Notes under the pieces: model-generated
What the model saw: the letters and a program-made list of their open reading frames with translations, nothing else
Told to the model about the DNA's origin: nothing
The model's database searches: none
NCBI GenBank assembly: GCA_003225175.1
Contig: QIBA01000061.1
Span: 1-56,122, forward strand
Length of the DNA stretch: 56,122 bases
Direction: 5' to 3'
DNA from: Acidobacteriota bacterium
GTDB taxonomy: Bacteria > Acidobacteriota > Terriglobia > Terriglobales > Acidobacteriaceae
Program-made: the position numbers and the translations under genes
Shown: positions 43,975-54,311 of the stretch, piece by piece
How the letters are laid out: every line of letters begins with the position of its first letter
How positions within the stretch are numbered: the stretch's first letter is position 1

Positions 43975-45387
43975 TTGAAGCCGTTGCGACAACTCGTCTT
44001 ACTGTTCACGGTGGGATCTCTGTCGTTGGCCGCGGCAGATCAACCGAACGCCACGTTACCTTCACCTTTAACACTCGAAACCGCAGTTAAGTACGCTCTT
44101 GCCCACTATCCGCAAATCCGCGCAGCACTGGAGCGAAGAGCGGCTGCGAATGGTGGCATAGCCCTCGCTCGAACTGCTTACTTTCCGAGTGCGAATGCGC
44201 TTTGGCAAAGTAATCGCGCAACTCGAAACAACATTTTTGGACTGCTCCTGCCACAGCAGGTGATCCCGTCTCTTACCGGGCCAGTATTGCCAACGACATC
44301 AAACCAGAGTGTATGGGGAAGCGCGGCAGGGATGCTGGTTTCTTGGGAGCCGGTGGATTTCGGCTACCGTCGTGCTTCTGTCGATGCCGCACGCGCGGGT
44401 GCTCGCGTTGCGTCTGCCGAGGTTGAAATCACTCAAATCGACATCGCGACCGCAACAGCGGCAACCTTCATTTCGGTAATAGACGCGCAACAAACGATAC
44501 GTGCCGCTCAAGCCGATGTAGATCGGCGAGAAGTCTTCAGTCGATCAGTTCACGTTCTCGTCCAAAACCAGCTCCGCCCCGGAGCCGATGCCTCGCGGTC
44601 TGACGCAGAGCTTGCTGCAGCACGTATTGTGCTCATTCAGGCTCGAACCAACGAAAGAGTTGCGCTCGTCGCACTCGCGAATCTTTTAGGTGTGTCACCT
44701 GACGCTCTTCGACTCGATGCGACTCCACTAATTGATCGCGCACCGGCGCTTCCAGAAGCGAATCCGAACATCGCAGCCAACCCTGTCGCTTCTGCACAGA
44801 ATGCGCGACTGCAGCAAGCTGATGCTCAAATTCACGTCCTTGATCGCTCCTATTTCCCACATTTCAATTTGCAATCGAGCGTGAGCGCTCGGGGCAGTGG
44901 CGCTAACGTGGACGGGAGCATTGGAAGCGGAACAGATGGGCTGGGACTTCAGCGAGAGAACTGGGCCGTCGGATTAACTGCGTCGTTTCCCGTTTTAGAC
45001 TTGTTCTCCATCCGAGCGCGGAAGCAGATCGCCTCAGCAAATGAACGCGCCGAGAAAGCACGCTATCAGCAAACTGTACAAGATATATCCGCCGAGGTAG
45101 CTCAGGCGCAGGCACGGCTTGAAGGGGCGATTGCCATCGCTCAAGCGACTCCTGCGGAATTACAGGCAGCCAGAGATGCGGAAACACAAGCACGTGCACG
45201 TTATCAAGCTGCACTCGCTAATGTGGTTGAAGTCACAGATGCACAAAGCTTGTTGATTCGCGCCGAAAGCGACGATGCTGCGTCGAAATTAAACGCCTGG
45301 CGTGCGCTCGTGGGACTGGCAGCCGCGGAAGGCAACTTCACACAATTCTTGGACGCGGTGCGATCTATTTCGACGGGAGGCCACTAA
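43975..45387 (+). CDS. TolC-family outer membrane efflux protein
   Basis: About 470 residues from a TTG at 43975, chosen because GGGGAGGA lies about five bases upstream and a signal peptide follows ([20 protein letters not shown]). The longer frame to 43858 runs inside the DUF1259 gene. Family features are [20 protein letters not shown] at the start, two long heptad-rich helical stretches ([20 protein letters not shown] and [20 protein letters not shown]), and [20 protein letters not shown] between them. It forms the trimeric outer-membrane channel of the tripartite pump encoded by the next two genes; the stop is one base before the RND start. Confidence 0.9.
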   Translation: MKPLRQLVLLFTVGSLSLAAADQPNATLPSPLTLETAVKYALAHYPQIRAALERRAAANGGIALARTAYFPSANALWQSNRATRNNIFGLLLPQQVIPSLTGPVLPTTSNQSVWGSAAGMLVSWEPVDFGYRRASVDAARAGARVASAEVEITQIDIATATAATFISVIDAQQTIRAAQADVDRREVFSRSVHVLVQNQLRPGADASRSDAELAAARIVLIQARTNERVALVALANLLGVSPDALRLDATPLIDRAPALPEANPNIAANPVASAQNARLQQADAQIHVLDRSYFPHFNLQSSVSARGSGANVDGSIGSGTDGLGLQRENWAVGLTASFPVLDLFSIRARKQIASANERAEKARYQQTVQDISAEVAQAQARLEGAIAIAQATPAELQAARDAETQARARYQAALANVVEVTDAQSLLIRAESDDAASKLNAWRALVGLAAAEGNFTQFLDAVRSISTGGH

Positions 45388-45388
45388 C

Positions 45389-48300
45389 ATGTGGCTGATC
45401 CGTACCGCGCTCCGGCACCCCATTAGTGTCATTGTCGCCCTGCTCTCGATTGCTCTTTGTTCCATTCTGGCAATCAGCAGGATGCCAATCGACATATTCC
45501 CCAGCCTCAACCTGCCCGTGATCTATGTCGCTCAGCCATTTGGCGGGATGGATGCGGCGCAGATGGAAGGATTTCTCGTTTATTACTACGAGTATCACTT
45601 TCTCTACATCACCGGGATTCAGTCCGTCGAGTCGAAGTCTATTCAGAATGTTGGACTGTTGAAACTCACGTTCCATCCTGGTACGGACATGGCGCAAGCC
45701 GCGGCGCAGACGATTGGATACGTGGATCGTGCTCGTGCCTTCATGCCTCCGGGCACAGTGCCGCCTTTTGTCATGCGTTTTGACGCCGGCAGCGTGCCAG
45801 TGGGCTATCTCGTTTTCTCGAGCGAGACACGTGGTGCAAAGGAAATTCAAGACTTGGCTCTAAACCGCGTCCGCCCATTGTTCGCAACCATCGCCGGTCT
45901 TTCTGCTCCTCCGCCGTTCGGCGGAAACCAACGGACCATCGTTATTAATGTCGATCCTGATCGCCTGCGGGCATATCACATGTCGCCCGAAGAGGTGGTG
46001 AAAGCGGTCAGTTCAGGCAATGCCATCGTTCCTTCTGGAAACGTCAGGACTGACGGGCTCTTACGAATCACGCCGATCAACTCGGTCGTGACAAATCCGC
46101 AGGAACTACGAGATCTGCCGATCCGGAGTGGCGCCGGGCCGACGGTCTTCCTTCGCGATCTTGGGAATGTCGAAGACAGCACGGACATCCTCACTAGCTA
46201 CGCTCATTTCAACGGCAGACGCACTGTCTACATTCCCGTTACGAAACGCGCTGACGCCTCCACGCTTGAGGTTGTGAATGGAGTGAAGGAGAACCTTCCA
46301 CGCCTGCAAGCTGTCATTCCGAATGACATCAAAATGAGCTTTGAGCTGGATCAATCCGTTTACGTTCGCAGCGCATTGTCATCGGTTTTGCGCGAAGCCC
46401 TGCTGGGCGCTCTCCTCACCGGAGTGGCTGTGCTGCTCTTTCTGCGTGATTGGCGAAGCTCCTTAATTGTGATCGGCACAATTCCATTCGCTCTGTTAGC
46501 TGCGGTCGTTGCTTTATGGGGAGCAGGCCAAAGCATAAACATCATGACCTTGGGGGGACTGGCCCTCGCAGTTGGCATCCTGGTGGACGAAGCCACTGTT
46601 GCCGTGGAGAACATTCATCGGCATGTGGCGGAGGAAAAGTCGGTCGCGCGCGCTGTACTCGATGGCAGCACAGAAGTGATTGTTCCGCGAATGCTGGCCA
46701 TGTTCTCCATTCTCGCGGTGTTTCTGCCTTCCCTCCTTATGAAGGGCGTGGCTAGATCTTTATTCGTTCCGCTTTCGCTGACAGTTGCGTTCGCGATGAT
46801 CGCGTCCTACTTTCTTGCCAGTTCCTTTGTTCCTGTGCTCGCGGTCTGGATGTTGCATTCGCCTGAAAAAGAGAACCGTAGAGTTGACAGCAAATCACTA
46901 GAAAGATTCCGGGATCGACTCGGGATCATTCTCAATCGCATCATGCCGTATCGCTGGCCACTCATTGCAGCTTATGTTGTCGTTGCCGCGGCGATGATCG
47001 CTTTAGTCGGCCCCAGATTAGGCCGCGCAATTTTTCCGCGAGTTCCAGCAGGACAACTTCAACTTCGCTTTCGCGCTCCGATCGGAACCGATGTTGAGAC
47101 CACCGAGGGCATAGGTTTGCAGATGCGCGACGAGATCGTTCGCGCTGCTGGTCCATCGAATGTGGCTTCGACTTTGGACTACATCGGCGTCCAGCCGACC
47201 AGCTATCCGGTTAATACGATTTTTCTTTGGACAAGTGGCGAACATGAGGGACTTTTGCGAGTGTCTTTGAAATCCGGGTCCAGCGTACATGTAGAAGAAT
47301 TGGAAGAACAGCTACGAAAGACTCTGCCGTCCAAGTTTCCCAATTTGCAATTCTCGTTTGAAGCCGGCGATATCGTTAGTCAAATAATGAATTTTGGCGC
47401 GCCCACTCCCATCGAGGTCAACGTCACTGGGAATGATCTCTCAGCCACACGTCAGTTCTCGCAGAAAGTGCGGCAGGAGCTGAGTAAGGTTCGCAATATA
47501 CGCGATCTGCAAGTCGATGAACCCCTGGATTATCCAAGCATCAATGTTGACGTTGATCGAGAGCGCGCCGGGCAACTAGGTGTTACCGCTCAGGAGGTCG
47601 GGCGAGCATTTCTTACCAGCACTTCATCCAGTCGATTTGTCACACCCAATTATTGGGCGGATTCCAGAACGGGAGTGGCTTACCAGGTGCAAGTCCAAGT
47701 CCCACCCTCCCAAGTCACATCGATTCAGAGTCTGGAGCAGATCCCAGTTATGCCTGGCTCCTCTTCTCATCCGCTGCTCGGAGACGTCGCTCGGGTTTCG
47801 TACGGAACAACTGTTGGAGAGTATCACCGCCTGAATGGCCAAAGGATGGTCACGCTTACAGCCAATGTTGCGGGGCAGGACTTGGGACACATTGCCAACG
47901 AAGTGCAAGCCGCAATCAGGCGCGCAGGAAAACCACCGCAAGCCACGACGGTTCAGGTGCGTGGACAACTTCAACCTATGCGAGACACGTTGGCCAGTCT
48001 GGAAGCTGGTTTGTTATTCGCAGTACTCGTGATTTACCTGCTGCTGGCCGCAAACTTCGAATCGGTGCGGTTGCCATTTGTTGTCGTCTCGACAGTTCCA
48101 GCCGTTATCTGTGGAGTGATTTTCATTCTTCTGATTACAGGCACAACTTTGAATATTCAATCCTTCATGGGTGCAATCATGGCGATCGGCGTGGCCGTCG
48201 CAAATGCCATTTTGTTGGTTGTTTTTGCTGAGAGGTATCGTCGCGAAGGCGCTTCGGCCAGCGATGCTGCAATTGAAGCCGCTCGAACGCGCATGCGACC

Positions 48301-48544
48301 TATTCTGATGACAGCTATGGCGATGACCTTCGGCATGATCCCAATGGCTCTGGGTATCGGCGAAGGTGGTCAGCAGACCGCGCCATTAGGACGCGCGGTG
48401 ATTGGTGGTCTCGTCGTCGCTACAGCGGCCACGCTGCTCGTGCTTCCTTCTGTCTTCTCTCTGGTCCAGGAGCGAGCGCATGCCGGATCACCGTCGCTCG
48501 ACCCGGATGATCCACAGAGCAGACACGCCGAGGAACGCAAATGA
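45389..48544 (+). CDS. RND-family efflux transporter permease
   Basis: About 1051 residues from the ATG at 45389 (GGGAGG nine bases upstream). The usual RND plan is visible: TM1, then the porter domain ([20 protein letters not shown]), TM2-6, a second porter domain and TM8-12 ([20 protein letters not shown]). TM4 reads [20 protein letters not shown], with the proton-relay acidic residues Asp and Glu in place. [20 protein letters not shown] is the conserved TM11 segment. It exports substrate from the periplasm using the proton gradient. It is closer to the HAE/multidrug group than to CusA-type metal pumps by this motif, but the chrB context suggests a metal or oxyanion stress link. Substrate unknown. 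Confidence 0.92.
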   Translation: MWLIRTALRHPISVIVALLSIALCSILAISRMPIDIFPSLNLPVIYVAQPFGGMDAAQMEGFLVYYYEYHFLYITGIQSVESKSIQNVGLLKLTFHPGTDMAQAAAQTIGYVDRARAFMPPGTVPPFVMRFDAGSVPVGYLVFSSETRGAKEIQDLALNRVRPLFATIAGLSAPPPFGGNQRTIVINVDPDRLRAYHMSPEEVVKAVSSGNAIVPSGNVRTDGLLRITPINSVVTNPQELRDLPIRSGAGPTVFLRDLGNVEDSTDILTSYAHFNGRRTVYIPVTKRADASTLEVVNGVKENLPRLQAVIPNDIKMSFELDQSVYVRSALSSVLREALLGALLTGVAVLLFLRDWRSSLIVIGTIPFALLAAVVALWGAGQSINIMTLGGLALAVGILVDEATVAVENIHRHVAEEKSVARAVLDGSTEVIVPRMLAMFSILAVFLPSLLMKGVARSLFVPLSLTVAFAMIASYFLASSFVPVLAVWMLHSPEKENRRVDSKSLERFRDRLGIILNRIMPYRWPLIAAYVVVAAAMIALVGPRLGRAIFPRVPAGQLQLRFRAPIGTDVETTEGIGLQMRDEIVRAAGPSNVASTLDYIGVQPTSYPVNTIFLWTSGEHEGLLRVSLKSGSSVHVEELEEQLRKTLPSKFPNLQFSFEAGDIVSQIMNFGAPTPIEVNVTGNDLSATRQFSQKVRQELSKVRNIRDLQVDEPLDYPSINVDVDRERAGQLGVTAQEVGRAFLTSTSSSRFVTPNYWADSRTGVAYQVQVQVPPSQVTSIQSLEQIPVMPGSSSHPLLGDVARVSYGTTVGEYHRLNGQRMVTLTANVAGQDLGHIANEVQAAIRRAGKPPQATTVQVRGQLQPMRDTLASLEAGLLFAVLVIYLLLAANFESVRLPFVVVSTVPAVICGVIFILLITGTTLNIQSFMGAIMAIGVAVANAILLVVFAERYRREGASASDAAIEAARTRMRPILMTAMAMTFGMIPMALGIGEGGQQTAPLGRAVIGGLVVATAATLLVLPSVFSLVQERAHAGSPSLDPDDPQSRHAEERK

Positions 48545-49749
48545 ACCGCAATTTACGCCGACCATTTGCGATAGCCATCTTGCTAATGGGTGAAGTGTTT
48601 TTTTCGCTTTCCTGCGGTTCGAATGGTGGCGCCTCGCAATCGGCATCCGCTCAGCAGAGCAGCGGGGCGACTTATGGCAATCAGCCCTCAGCACAGGGTG
48701 GCGTCCAGACCGTAGATGCTACCAAAGTAATTTCGCAACAACTGTCGCTCACCGTTCGACTGCCAGGAGAATTCACGCCCTATGAGGCCGTTGCGCTGTA
48801 CCCGAAAGTGACGGCTTTTGTGCGGTGGATAGGTGTGGATCGTGGATCACGAGTCAAAGCCGGCCAGGAGATCGTGCGTCTTGAAGCACCTGAACTCGTC
48901 GCCCAAAAACAGGAAGCAGATTCGAAACTGCAGGAATCCGAAGCTCAACGTGCTGAAGCCGCAGCGAAGCTTGCCTCCGATCAGAGTACGTTCCAGAGAC
49001 TAAAGTCTGCTGCTGCGACTCCAGGTGTAGTCGCTGGAAATGATCTCGACATAGCACAACAAACAATGGAAGCAGATGCTGCTCGCTTGCGCGCAGCAGA
49101 GCGCAACATCGAAGCCGCTAAGGCCGCGCTGAGTGCGGTTACTCAGATTCAGTCATATCTCGGTGTCCGAGCACCGTTCGCCGGCGTCGTCACTGAAAGA
49201 GACGTTCATCCCGGAGCACTCGTGAGCCCCAACGGCAACGAGCCCATAGTGCGAATTGAAAATGTGTCTCGACTGCGACTCGTTTTGCCTGTGCCAGAAA
49301 CCTACGTACCCGACACGATTAAAGGTGCCAAAGTCTCCTTTACTGTAGCTGCGTTTCCAGGCGAGAAATTTGCAGGCAAGATTGCTCGAGTCGCAGATTC
49401 CCTAGACGTAAAAACCCGCACGATGCCAGTGGAACTGGACGTCTCAAATGCATCAGGCCGACTTGCACCTGGAATGTATCCGCAAGTGGATTGGCCTGTG
49501 CGGCGTCCACGTCCAACGTTATTCGTGCCCACTTCGTCAGTAGCGCGCACCAATGAAAAGACCTTTGTGGTGCGAATCCATAATGGGAAGGCAGACTGGG
49601 TAGATGTGCAAACCGGACTGACCTCGGGAAAGTTGATCGAAGTCTTTGGTGATTTGCACGAAGGCGATATTGTGGCCACTCGGGGCACAGACGAACTGAA
49701 GCCTGGCACCCCTGTTAAAACACAGGACGGTACAGAAAAGAAAACTTAG
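48541..49749 (+). CDS. RND periplasmic adaptor (membrane fusion) lipoprotein
   Basis: 402 residues; its ATG overlaps the stop of the RND gene by four bases (ATGA). A lipoprotein signal peptide ([19 protein letters not shown]) anchors it to the inner membrane. A Ser/Gln-rich linker precedes the barrel-hairpin part: [20 protein letters not shown] and [20 protein letters not shown] (lipoyl half), a long coiled-coil hairpin ([20 protein letters not shown]), [20 protein letters not shown] (second lipoyl half) and [20 protein letters not shown] (beta-barrel). It bridges the RND pump to TolC. It is the last gene of the operon, so the order outer-membrane factor, RND, adaptor differs from the more common adaptor-first order. 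Confidence 0.92.
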   Translation: MNRNLRRPFAIAILLMGEVFFSLSCGSNGGASQSASAQQSSGATYGNQPSAQGGVQTVDATKVISQQLSLTVRLPGEFTPYEAVALYPKVTAFVRWIGVDRGSRVKAGQEIVRLEAPELVAQKQEADSKLQESEAQRAEAAAKLASDQSTFQRLKSAAATPGVVAGNDLDIAQQTMEADAARLRAAERNIEAAKAALSAVTQIQSYLGVRAPFAGVVTERDVHPGALVSPNGNEPIVRIENVSRLRLVLPVPETYVPDTIKGAKVSFTVAAFPGEKFAGKIARVADSLDVKTRTMPVELDVSNASGRLAPGMYPQVDWPVRRPRPTLFVPTSSVARTNEKTFVVRIHNGKADWVDVQTGLTSGKLIEVFGDLHEGDIVATRGTDELKPGTPVKTQDGTEKKT

Positions 49750-49777
49750 CAGCAATGCCGTACAGGCTGCTGCACGC

Positions 49778-49933
49778 ATGGTGGCGTTCTGCCCGATTAG
49801 CAAATCGCTAGTCCACAAACACGTAGACAATTTTGAAGTACCCGCGCCCAATGATGGCTATGACCTATCCCGCGAGGCCATTCTGGCCCATGTCAAAGCC
49901 CTTCTAGACCAGCTCGCTTCACGACGGAAATAG
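49778..49933 (+). CDS. Possible small ORF, unidentified
   Basis: 51 residues beginning MVAFCPISKSLVHKHVDNFE and ending LLDQLASRRK. It lies in the 300-base gap between the efflux operon and the aminotransferase gene. There is no clear ribosome-binding site. The composition (PAPNDGYDLSREAILAHVKA) looks protein-like, perhaps the C-terminal end of a larger decayed gene; I do not recognise the family. It could also be chance. Confidence 0.25.
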   Translation: MVAFCPISKSLVHKHVDNFEVPAPNDGYDLSREAILAHVKALLDQLASRRK

Positions 49934-50050
49934 CGGGGCAGACTGACCAAAGACTTCCGCCGATTCCTTCCTTAAACAGATCAGCTAACCGTTCAAAAGA
50001 GGTGCGGTTTCCATTCACGTTGTGTAATATACGTTTCACTTAGATGATAC

Positions 50051-51370
50051 ATGTGTAACACTAACCGAAGCCGCCGAGAAGTCCTCCGTATCGGTATTGC
50101 GTGTGGCGCTAGCCTGCTGGCTCCACAGCCCAGCGAGAGTCACTCCACATCTTCCAGGCCGGGCGCGCCGGTAATCTCAGAATTTCCCGCCCTTGCTCAG
50201 ACCATCAACAATAGGGAACTTATTTATTTCGATACGGCTGCGACGGCACAGCGTCCCCGGCACGTCATCGATGCTGTGAGTGATTATTACCGGTCGGAGA
50301 ATGCCAATCCCGCGCCCAATCTGCACTCGCTCGCCAGGCGGTCATTGGAAATTTATGAGCGTGCACGAGCGAGCCTAGCCAGCTTCATTGGTGCTAAAGA
50401 CCCTCTGGAAATCATCTGGACGCGCGGAACAACGGAGGGCATCAATCTGGTCGCTGCCACGTGGGGAGAGGCAAACATCGGCCGTGATGATGAAATCGTC
50501 CTCACTGTCGCCGAGCACGCCTCCAACATGCTTCCTTGGCAGCTCCTGGCAAAGAGAAAGGGAGCACGGGTTCGTTATCTAGACGTTCTCGATGACGGCA
50601 AATTGGAGATCAACTCTCTTCCCAAGCTGCTCACCGAAAAGACCAAGCTGGTTTGTTTCTCGCACGTTTCGAATGTGCTCGGGATCATCAATCCTGCGGC
50701 TGAACTGTGCCGAATCGCGCATGCAGCAGGAGCAAAAGTTCTAATGGACGCGGCGCAGTCGGTTCCTCACATTGCAGTCGACGTACAGAATTTAGACTGC
50801 GACTTTCTCGCTTTTTCCAGCCACAAAATGATGGGACCGATGGGAGTAGGTGTCCTGTGGGTCCGCCGCGCGATTCTGGATCAAATGCCGCCATATCAGG
50901 CGGGCAGCAACATGGCACACGCGATCTCCAGAGATGACTGGGAATATTCCGAAGCTGCGCGCAAATTCGGCGCCGGAACGCCGAACGTATGCGGAGCTGT
51001 GGGGCTCTCTGCAGCCATCGAGTTCATCCGTACCTTGGATTACCAGCGAATGTGGACGCATGAGCAAGAAGTCACGAAACATCTGCTCGAAGTTCTTTCG
51101 GAAAACAAAGGCATTCGGCTTGTTGGAGGCCGGGAGACTCAGAATCGTATCTCCCTGTTCTGCTTCACCACCGATGCAATTGAGCCCGACGAGCTGGCGC
51201 GCAGACTGGACCAATACGGGATTGCAATACGAGCAGGCGATATGGCTTCCCTTCCCTTGCTCGAACGCTTCGGAGTGAAGCGCGCCGCGAGAGCATCCCT
51301 CTACGTCTACAACACTACTGAACAGGTTGATGAGTTCGCACGCAAACTCAGACTGATTCTGAAAAACTGA
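50051..51370 (+). CDS. Tat-exported SufS-like class V aminotransferase lacking catalytic Cys
   Basis: 439 residues. The N-terminus NRSRREVLRIGIACGASLL is a twin-arginine signal, so the folded PLP enzyme is probably exported. The class V fold is complete: TTEGINLVA, EHASNMLPWQ (PLP-stacking His156), LMDAAQSVPH (Asp233), and SSHKMMGPMG (Schiff-base Lys259). The substrate-binding Arg lies in RASLYVYNT. At the position of the SufS catalytic Cys (GHHCAMP in the E. coli enzyme) it has GDMASLP, so Cys is Ala399 and the neighbouring His is Asp. It therefore cannot be an ordinary cysteine desulfurase. A transaminase, lyase or epimerase-like reaction outside the cytoplasm is more likely. It stands alone, with no Suf partners. 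Confidence 0.87.
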   Translation: MCNTNRSRREVLRIGIACGASLLAPQPSESHSTSSRPGAPVISEFPALAQTINNRELIYFDTAATAQRPRHVIDAVSDYYRSENANPAPNLHSLARRSLEIYERARASLASFIGAKDPLEIIWTRGTTEGINLVAATWGEANIGRDDEIVLTVAEHASNMLPWQLLAKRKGARVRYLDVLDDGKLEINSLPKLLTEKTKLVCFSHVSNVLGIINPAAELCRIAHAAGAKVLMDAAQSVPHIAVDVQNLDCDFLAFSSHKMMGPMGVGVLWVRRAILDQMPPYQAGSNMAHAISRDDWEYSEAARKFGAGTPNVCGAVGLSAAIEFIRTLDYQRMWTHEQEVTKHLLEVLSENKGIRLVGGRETQNRISLFCFTTDAIEPDELARRLDQYGIAIRAGDMASLPLLERFGVKRAARASLYVYNTTEQVDEFARKLRLILKN

Positions 51371-51492
51371 GGCTCCGAAATGACCAAAGCGGATTAGCGA
51401 TTAGGAGCGCCTGAGACAAGAATTTCCGATGTATGACGCGCTTTATGAATACCTTCGTAGCACAGAAAGCGAATCGCGATTCTTGCGTTGTC

Positions 51493-51895
51493 GGTAGAGC
51501 AACGGATTCAGCGCGAACCCGGCGTAATTCACTGGTGTGCGCGGAACAGCGAATTTATCAGCGAATTTAACAGCGAATTTTTTCACAAAAGGCCAGCGAG
51601 CAACGGACGATTCCGTGCAACCGCCTGCCGCGTCAGGGATTACGGGAATTCGCGATTTTTCCTTGCCAGAAATAACAGTGAATAACAGTGAATAAGCAGT
51701 GAATTCTGAAATTCGCATCCGTTGCTCGCCCCAGCGTCGGATGGTTGCGGCAAGCACTCTCCGCGCAGTCGCCTGAGTTCCAAAATGACATTTCTCGTTG
51801 ACTCGCAATATTGACTCGTGGTAGCACCGAACTGTGTTCGGTGCTGAGGCAGGTTCGGTGCTGAGGCAGGTTCGGCGCTGAGCGATGGCCGCTCC
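51493..51895. repeat. Long intergenic repeat, copy C
   Basis: It starts at 'ggtagagcaacggattcagc' and contains the triple 'cagcgaattta' and triple 'cagtgaata' units. It ends after 'gatggccgctccgga', where it diverges from copy B. It carries a further local tandem ('gaggcaggttcggtgct' twice). It is followed within 60 bases by repeat K copy 3. Confidence 0.85.
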
Positions 51896-51949
51896 GGATA
51901 GAACGAAGCCGAGCGCACTCCATTAGACGAGTGGCTCGCCCTTGGTTTA

Positions 51950-52130
51950 GGGAAGGGCACGACTTCAGTCGTGCCGTCACAGCGCAAGGCCTTTTTGTTT
52001 GGCGCTTTAGCGCCTGAGATCTCACGTTCATTCTGAAACCAAAACCTTTACCTCAGCGGCTAAAGCCGAAAAGAGTCAATTCCCAATTACGGCACGGCTG
52101 AAGCCGATGCCCTTCCCTGAACCGCAGACC
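51950..52130 (+). repeat. Structured repeat K, copy 3
   Basis: The same hairpin and block order as copy 1, with a few changes (for example 'gcgcaaggcctttttgtttggcgc'). It lies downstream of the CxxCH gene, and 'gacataagaagcatgtgcc' follows at about 52220, matching 'acataagaaggatgtggca' after copy 1. Confidence 0.85.
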
Positions 52131-52274
52131 GGGGCCACCCTTTGTCTTGGAATGCGATGCCAAAACTAAAACGGGAAAATGGCAGGCCACCTGCCGTTTT
52201 TGGACATTCCAGGCGGAAGACATAAGAAGCATGTGCCTCAATGCTTCAAAATGTCATGAAGGACTTCACACATC

Positions 52275-53585
52275 TCATCGCATCCTCCGCTGCAGCAGCT
52301 TCCACGATTCCCGGCTTTCGAGATAAGTAATAGCTGCTTTACTCTCGTCTCCTTCATCGCTCGCATGCACCATGATGAAGGTGTGTTCGTTTTCAAACTG
52401 TTCGCGGGAATAGCTGGTAAAGGAAATCACGCCGATGCCTTGGTGACAGTTGGAGCAGCGTTTAAGTGTCACAGACGGTCCTTCAAAATCGAAGCCATGG
52501 GTGAGAAAAACCTGGAATTGAGATTCGTCTTCCGCGATGCGTCGCAGCGCGATGTCGCCCCTTCGCAGGCCGCGGCGGGTCATCTGAAATTCCGCGCGAC
52601 GCTGCATCACTCCGCGCCAATCAATTGTGAACTGCGCTGGAATCTCAAGGTAGCGGCGCAGCTGAACGCTTTCCGTAATTGGCGACACCACCGGACGGCC
52701 GGTGGTATCCACCAGCAGCGCGCGCCGCACCAGCGCCAACTGCGTGCCCACCGGAAACTGCGGCGGATTGCAGTGCCGAACCGGCGCTATGCATTCGCTT
52801 CCAGGATGCTCACGGCTATAGGCGCGCATGGCTTCCAGATATGCAGCCGGCTCTGGTCCGCCCGGGGGCAGCTTCATGTACACCAGAAACAATGAGCGCC
52901 GAAAAGGATAAGAGTGAATCGGCGCGATCGGCGTGCCGTCATCGCGTCCAATCAGCCTCCATCCGGCTGCCGGATCGGGCAAAGCGAAATCATCCGACGT
53001 TGTGGAGCCCCGCAGCGCAGCGAAGTTGTCGGGCAGATGTCGAATCTCATCTGGCGTGAGCGCCACCGCCTTGATGATGGCCGCAAGCCGCCGTTCGAGT
53101 TGCGCACGCTGCTCCTCGTGACCATTCAAAGGCCCAGCCAGCCAGTCAAACACCGCCCACAGATCTCGCTGAAATATCGCTCGCGCAAGCGGATCACGGA
53201 TCAGCTGTTCGGCATGCGTGCGCGTGAATTCATCCAGCAAGCCCACAGTCTCTTTGTAGGTGTAGCCATGGAGCAGATGATTGGTGTTTTGCCAAAGCAG
53301 GGGATCCACATCGTCGCATCCCCAGAGACGACCGTCACGATCGCGCCGCTCCAGCAGACGCCGGTGCACCCGGTTCCAGATGTGATTTGCATCGGAGGAG
53401 TATGGAAGGAAATGTTCGCAGTCTTGTTTGGGGACAACCGCGCTCACTTGAAACAGATCGTGTCGCTGCACAGTACCGGCTACCAGGAACAACGATGCAG
53501 CCAGAGCGGTAAGCAGTCCAAGACGCCTCAATGCCTGTAATCCCAGGGCTCGTAAAGTTCGACCGGTTTTCGCTGCCCAATGCAT
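52275..53585 (-). CDS. Exported protein with a C-terminal CxxCH motif
   Basis: 436 residues. A basic start is followed by a hydrophobic helix (GLLTALAASLFLVAGTVQ), giving a signal peptide or anchor. The body has no recognised fold: an N-terminal part with CEHFLPYSSDANHIWNRVHR and LLWQNTNHLLHGYTYKETVG, a middle helical part, and near residue 390 LKRCSNCHQGIGVISFTSYS, a CxxCH motif that could bind one heme c. Downstream of this it ends ITYLESRESWKLLQRRM. Because the motif sits in an extracytoplasmic protein it may be a cytochrome-c-like electron carrier or a redox-coupled enzyme; this is inference. The gene lies between two direct copies of repeat K. Confidence 0.75.
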   Translation of the reverse strand: MHWAAKTGRTLRALGLQALRRLGLLTALAASLFLVAGTVQRHDLFQVSAVVPKQDCEHFLPYSSDANHIWNRVHRRLLERRDRDGRLWGCDDVDPLLWQNTNHLLHGYTYKETVGLLDEFTRTHAEQLIRDPLARAIFQRDLWAVFDWLAGPLNGHEEQRAQLERRLAAIIKAVALTPDEIRHLPDNFAALRGSTTSDDFALPDPAAGWRLIGRDDGTPIAPIHSYPFRRSLFLVYMKLPPGGPEPAAYLEAMRAYSREHPGSECIAPVRHCNPPQFPVGTQLALVRRALLVDTTGRPVVSPITESVQLRRYLEIPAQFTIDWRGVMQRRAEFQMTRRGLRRGDIALRRIAEDESQFQVFLTHGFDFEGPSVTLKRCSNCHQGIGVISFTSYSREQFENEHTFIMVHASDEGDESKAAITYLESRESWKLLQRRMR

Positions 53586-53735
53586 GCCGGTTCAGACCAC
53601 TCCGCCGTCTGGTGAGGCGCTTCCGAAATCATAGTGAGGCCATCCACCACTCTACGCGATTGTGCTGAATGTACACATTCCCCACATACCTCTGGAATGC
53701 TTCTGCGGGCTTGCACGAGGTTTAAGGAAAGGCAC

Positions 53736-53935
53736 GAGGTTTAGGGAAGGGCACGACTTCAGTCGTGCCGTAACAGCGCAAGACTTTTTGTTTTGCGCTT
53801 TAGCGCCTGAGGTCTCACGTTCATTCTGAAACGAAAATCTTACCTCAGCGGCTAAAGCCGAAAAGAAAAACAATTCCCAATTACGGCACGGCTGAAGCCG
53901 ATGCTTCCCTGAACCGTAGACCGAACGTCAAAAGC
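53736..53935 (+). repeat. Structured repeat K, copy 4
   Basis: Same orientation and block order as the other copies, most similar to copy 3 (both end 'caattcccaattacggcacg'). It lies just upstream of the CxxCH gene and is directly followed by the amidohydrolase remnant. Confidence 0.85.
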
Positions 53936-53973
53936 CGTGCCCTTTCCTAAGGGTGCGCCACTCAGCCCGGGCA

Positions 53974-54105
53974 AGCGCTGATTTGGACAAGGAAATCGGC
54001 TCACTCAGTCCAGACATACAAGCGGACATGATCGCCCTCGATGGCGATCCGACCAGGGACACTACCGCAGTACGGCGAGTGGTGTTCGTGATGAAGGGCG
54101 AGTCG
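53974..54105 (+). pseudogene. C-terminal remnant of an imidazolonepropionase-like amidohydrolase
   Basis: The frame encodes DLDKEIGSLSPDIQADMIAL, then DGDPTRDTTAVRRVVFVMKG. This is the typical end of exported amidohydrolases (GxIxxGxxADxIALDGxPLxDITAVRRVxFVMKxG). Everything before it, including the metal-binding barrel, is missing; the fragment begins directly after repeat K copy 4. It is most likely a gene truncated by recombination at the repeat. Confidence 0.75.
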
Positions 54106-54311
54106 TATACAAGCACAGGCGATAGTGGTTCCAAAGAACCAAGATGGGAAAGGGCACGAATCATGTCGTCCCTGCATTCTCATCCCGCGTAGCAACTTTA
54201 GTCACCTCTCGTGGGTGCATCTCAGTACCGCTCATTAGATAATCGCTCGGGCAGGCGCGCAGCGCGAAGGACGAGAACTACAAGAAGATCCTTGAGAATC
54301 GTGAGTTCCGA

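Noticed and set aside
43858-45387. ATG start for the TolC gene at 43858
   Set aside because: That start lies inside the DUF1259 gene in another frame. The TTG at 43975 has a strong ribosome-binding site and leads straight into a signal peptide.
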